Positions 5,816-8,182 of a DNA stretch of 8,182 nucleotides are shown here, one piece after another (position 1 is the first letter of the stretch; each line of letters begins with the position of its first letter). Under the pieces are notes generated by a model that did not search any database, was not told where the DNA came from, and saw nothing but the letters and a program-made list of their open reading frames with translations. The position numbers were made by a program, and so were the translations under genes. Source of the DNA: an uncultured Burkholderiales bacterium (GTDB lineage Bacteria > Pseudomonadota > Gammaproteobacteria > Burkholderiales > Burkholderiaceae); assembly GCA_946480465.1 (NCBI GenBank), contig CAMLJY010000150.1, positions 1 to 8,182 on the forward strand. The letters are read 5' to 3'.

Positions 5816-7537
5816 TCAGTGCAGTTGGGCGCGCACGATCAGCGCGTCGAGATCGCAGCCCGCGGGCAAGGCGCCGAACACGTCCGAGCCCTGCTGCAGC
5901 CGGCCGGCGCAGAAGGCGCCGAACACCGCATCGGGCGCGTGCTGCTTCAGCAGCGCGGCCTGGATCACCAGGGCAGTGTCGCGTGCCAGGCGGCGGGCCT
6001 CGGTCTCCTCGGTGACACCGTCCAGCGCCTGGAGAACCCGCTCCAGCGTCGCATCGAAGGCGGGATGGGCACCGCGTGCGGGCGCCACCTCGCAAGCCAG
6101 CGCCTCGGCCACGGCACCGCCGCGCAGCGCGCGCAGCAGGTCCAGCGCCATGATGTTGCCGGCGCCTTCCCAGATGGAGTTGAGCGGCATCTCGCGGTAG
6201 ATGCGGGCCATCACGCCCTCGCCCTGCGCCTCGACGTAGCCGTTGCCGCCCAGGCATTCCATCGACTCCTGCGCGAAGTGGCTGCCGCGCTTGCAGACCC
6301 AGAACTTGGCGATGGGCGTGAGCAGGCGCCGCATGATGGATTCATGCTCGTCGTGGCCGTTCTCCCGGCTGTTCCTCTGGTCCGGTGCGGCCTTGCCGCC
6401 CGAGCCGCTCGCCCCCGAAGACGCCGACGGCGTCGCCGGAGGGCACTCCGTTCTGTCGACCGCCCGGGCCAGGCGCAGCGCCAGGGCAGTGGCCGCCTCG
6501 CTTTCCAGCGCCAGGTCGGCCAGCACGTTCTTCATCAGCGGCTGCTCGACCAGGCGCTTGCCGAAGGCGCTGCGCTCCTCGCAGTGGTGCAGCGCGATGC
6601 TGAGCGCCTGCCGCATCAGGCCGGCCGTGCCCAGGGCGCAGTCCAGCCGCGTCATCGCGCCCATGGCCAGGATCTGCGGCACGCCGCGGCCCTCGTCACC
6701 GACCAGCCACGCCGTGGCGCCCTCGAACTCCACTTCCGAGCTGGCATTGGCATGGTTGCCCAGCTTGTGCTTCAGCCGCTGGATGCGCAGCGCGTTCACC
6801 GCGCCGTCGGGCAGGAGGCGCGGCAGGAAGAAGCAGCTGAGGCCGCCGGGCGCCTGCGCCAGCACCAGGAAGGCATCGCACATCGGCGCCGAGAAGAACC
6901 ACTTGTGGCCGGTGAGGCGATAGCGCGCGCCCCAGCGGTCGCTGCCCGCCGGCTCGGCCCGGGTGGTGTTGGCGCGCACGTCCGAGCCGCCCTGCTTCTC
7001 GGTCATGCCCATGCCCAGCGTCACCGCGCTTTTCACGTGATAGGGAGCGAAGCGCGGATCGTACTGCGTGCCGGTGATCTTGGGCCCCCAGTCGGCGTAC
7101 AGCGCCTCGTTGGCACGCAGCGCGGGGGTGACGGCATAACTCATCGAGACCGGGCACAGCACCGAGGGCTCGGCCTCGGTGAAGAGCATGAAGCCGGCGG
7201 CCCGCTCGAGGTGCGCGCCGGCCCCCCGCGACCACGGCGTGCCGTGCAGCCCGTGCCGCAGGGCCGCGGCCATCAGCGCGTGGTAGCTGGGGTGGAACTC
7301 CACCTGGTCGATGCGGCGGCCGAAGCGGTCGTGCGTGTGCAGCTCCGGCGCGTGCTGGTTGGCCAGGCGGGCGTGCTGCTGCAGGGCGGCCGAGCCCATC
7401 TCGGCGCCCAGCGCGACCATGCCCGCGGTGTCCAGTTGCGGCGCGTTGAACTCCAGCGCATCGCGCAGGGCGCGGTTGCCGGTGAACAGGTTGACGTCGA
7501 CCAGCGGCGTGCTTTGGTTGAACACTTCATGCGTCAT
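5816..7537 (-). CDS. aidB: AidB-like acyl-CoA dehydrogenase family flavoprotein
   Basis: The 573-residue protein matches Escherichia coli AidB (541 residues) along most of its length as I recall that sequence. Shared signatures include the N-terminal FNQ, GMGMTEKQGGSDV (175-187), GHKWFFSAP (210-218), GGLSCFFLPR (231-240), the MTRLDCALG block (295-303), and YREMPLNSIWEGAGNIM (447-463). Glu457 in the last one is at the usual catalytic-base position. E. coli AidB is an FAD protein induced in the alkylation response; it binds DNA and has weak isovaleryl-CoA dehydrogenase activity. In this operon an acyl-CoA or detoxification role is equally possible. A hydrophilic stretch at 363-400 is about 31 residues longer than in E. 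coli. Downstream of 470 the C-terminal domain is only loosely similar, so DNA binding is not assured. GGAGGA lies 6 bases before the ATG. Databases often label such proteins isovaleryl-CoA dehydrogenase. Confidence 0.88.
   Translation of the reverse strand: MTHEVFNQSTPLVDVNLFTGNRALRDALEFNAPQLDTAGMVALGAEMGSAALQQHARLANQHAPELHTHDRFGRRIDQVEFHPSYHALMAAALRHGLHGTPWSRGAGAHLERAAGFMLFTEAEPSVLCPVSMSYAVTPALRANEALYADWGPKITGTQYDPRFAPYHVKSAVTLGMGMTEKQGGSDVRANTTRAEPAGSDRWGARYRLTGHKWFFSAPMCDAFLVLAQAPGGLSCFFLPRLLPDGAVNALRIQRLKHKLGNHANASSEVEFEGATAWLVGDEGRGVPQILAMGAMTRLDCALGTAGLMRQALSIALHHCEERSAFGKRLVEQPLMKNVLADLALESEAATALALRLARAVDRTECPPATPSASSGASGSGGKAAPDQRNSRENGHDEHESIMRRLLTPIAKFWVCKRGSHFAQESMECLGGNGYVEAQGEGVMARIYREMPLNSIWEGAGNIMALDLLRALRGGAVAEALACEVAPARGAHPAFDATLERVLQALDGVTEETEARRLARDTALVIQAALLKQHAPDAVFGAFCAGRLQQGSDVFGALPAGCDLDALIVRAQLH
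6338..6451 (-). other. In-frame low-complexity insertion in the AidB-like protein, with a palindrome
   Basis: Codons 363-400 of the AidB-like gene encode a hydrophilic Ser/Gly/Ala/Pro then Asn/Asp/Glu/His stretch, starting TECPPATPSASSGASGSGG. Flanking blocks (LALRLARAVDR before, LLTPIAKFWVCKRG after) align closely with E. coli AidB, which has about 15 residues where this protein has 46. The DNA contains GACGCC/GGCGTC (6420-6425 with 6429-6434, 3-base loop). This pattern fits a small palindromic element that entered the gene in frame, or slow growth of a surface loop. The insertion is seen; its origin is inferred. Confidence 0.55.
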
Positions 7538-7602
7538 GTCGGTTCCTCCAGCGCGAGCCGCCCCGGTTCAGGCGCCGGGACTGCCGATCCGATCCCGGTG
7601 AA

Positions 7603-8058
7603 TCAGGGCGCTCGCCACATTTCCACGTGCGGAATCTCATCTTCCAGGTATTCGTCGCCCACCGTGACGAAACCCTGCCGGCCGTAGAAGCGCTGCAGGT
7701 GCGCCTGCGCGCTGATGCGGATGCCGCGGCCCGGCCAGGCGGCGAGGCAGTGCTCGACGCCCCGGCGCACCAGTTCGTCGCCGGCGCCCGAGCCGCGCAG
7801 CGACGCATCGAGCACCACGCGGCCGATCGAGGGCTCATCGAACTTCAGCCCCGGCACCACCACGCGCAGGTAGGCGCGCAGAGCGCCCTGCCCGTCGCGG
7901 CCCTGCAGGTGCCAGCTGTGCTGGTCCAGCCCGTCCGGATCGAGGTACGGCCCCTGCTCGACGATGAACACCTTGCAGCGCAGCGCCAGGATGTCGTAGA
8001 GCGCATCGAGACTCAGCTCGCGGAAGCCGCCGCTGGTCCAGCTCAGTGCGGTGGACAT
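7603..8058 (-). CDS. elaA: GNAT family N-acetyltransferase, ElaA-like
   Basis: A 151-residue acetyl-CoA-dependent acetyltransferase. It resembles E. coli ElaA along the whole length: LRCKVFIVEQGPYLDPDGLD (26-45), where ElaA has the like-ordered FVVEQ, CPY and DIDG pieces; the acetyl-CoA loop RGSGAG (88-93) after IGRVVLDASL; the block AQAHLQRFYGRQGF (117-130); and the ending DEIPHVEMWR (140-149). The natural substrate of ElaA-type enzymes is not known. The ATG overlaps the stop of the upstream reductase gene as TGATG, which points to coupled translation. The next gene, the AidB-like one, follows after 65 bases; that gap holds nothing I can identify beyond the AidB ribosome-binding site. Confidence 0.88.
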   Translation of the reverse strand: MSTALSWTSGGFRELSLDALYDILALRCKVFIVEQGPYLDPDGLDQHSWHLQGRDGQGALRAYLRVVVPGLKFDEPSIGRVVLDASLRGSGAGDELVRRGVEHCLAAWPGRGIRISAQAHLQRFYGRQGFVTVGDEYLEDEIPHVEMWRAP

Positions 8059-8182
8059 CAGATGAGCTTCACCAGTTGCTTGCCGAAGTTGCGGCCCTTC
8101 AGCAGGCCGATGAATGCTTCCGGCGCCGCGGCGATGCCCTGGGCCACCGATTCGCGGTACTTCAGCTTCTTCGTCGCCACCA
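8058..8182 (-). CDS. CurA-like NADP-dependent oxidoreductase (3' end only)
   Basis: Only the last 40 residues are in the window, ending at the TGA at 8060-8058; the gene continues past 8182. The residues KLKYRESVAQG, PEAFIGLLKGRNFGKQLVKL match the C-terminal end of zinc-free medium-chain reductases of the CurA/YncB and leukotriene B4 12-hydroxydehydrogenase group, which reduce activated alkene double bonds with NADPH. The stop overlaps the ElaA-like start by one base (TGATG). The short stretch limits certainty about the exact subgroup, but the FIGLLKGRNFGK signature is characteristic. Confidence 0.8.
   Translation of the reverse strand, partial: VATKKLKYRESVAQGIAAAPEAFIGLLKGRNFGKQLVKLI

Noticed and set aside
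4835..7687. A 950-codon open frame on the plus strand across the right-hand operon
   Set aside because: It lies opposite AidB-like, GST and part of ElaA-like genes with strong family matches. Its product is rich in His, Gln, Arg and Gly with no recognisable domain, as expected for an antisense frame in GC-rich DNA.

Overview
The window is about 70% G+C and densely packed. Its gene content fits a betaproteobacterium of the order Burkholderiales (Comamonadaceae or a relative). This rests on the GC-rich codon use, a recurrent Burkholderiales-type secreted domain in the lipoprotein, and the resemblance of the acyl carrier protein to those of aryl-polyene-like clusters. The assignment is inferred from recognised protein families and was not tested by a search.

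Left region (1-1325). A minus-strand pair encodes a 102-residue acyl carrier protein and, 13 bases downstream, a multi-pass membrane protein of the COG4648 type. These two families sit side by side in aryl-polyene and related lipid clusters, so the left edge probably touches such a cluster or a remnant of it. A good -10 box (TACAAT) lies just upstream of the carrier-protein start. The pair ends in three hairpins that abut without a spare base (12-79), which look like a dispersed palindromic element.

Centre (1042-3811). The carrier-protein operon is divergent from a plus-strand gene for a degenerate EAL plus HDOD protein. The shared 284-base intergenic region carries two perfect 22-base tandem repeats, a third partial copy and an inverted 9-mer of their core. 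The EAL-HDOD gene converges on a minus-strand lipoprotein gene; a short stem sits between them with the lipoprotein stop codon in its loop.

Right region (3936-8182). Five minus-strand genes read in the order CurA-like reductase (3' end only), ElaA-like acetyltransferase, AidB-like acyl-CoA dehydrogenase, glutathione S-transferase with an extra C-terminal domain, and short-chain dehydrogenase. The first pair overlaps as TGATG and the last pair as ATGA, and the gaps inside the group are 65 and 45 bases, so this is very likely one operon. The enzyme mix (alkene reductase, GST, AidB-like flavoprotein, SDR) suggests handling of reactive or unsaturated carbonyl or acyl compounds, but no substrate can be read from the sequence. 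The AidB-like protein carries an unusual insertion of about 31 residues.

No RNA genes, insertion sequences, CRISPR arrays or phage genes were seen. I see no clearly new multi-gene system. The most unusual items are the repeat-bearing divergent intergenic region, the triple hairpin and the AidB insertion.
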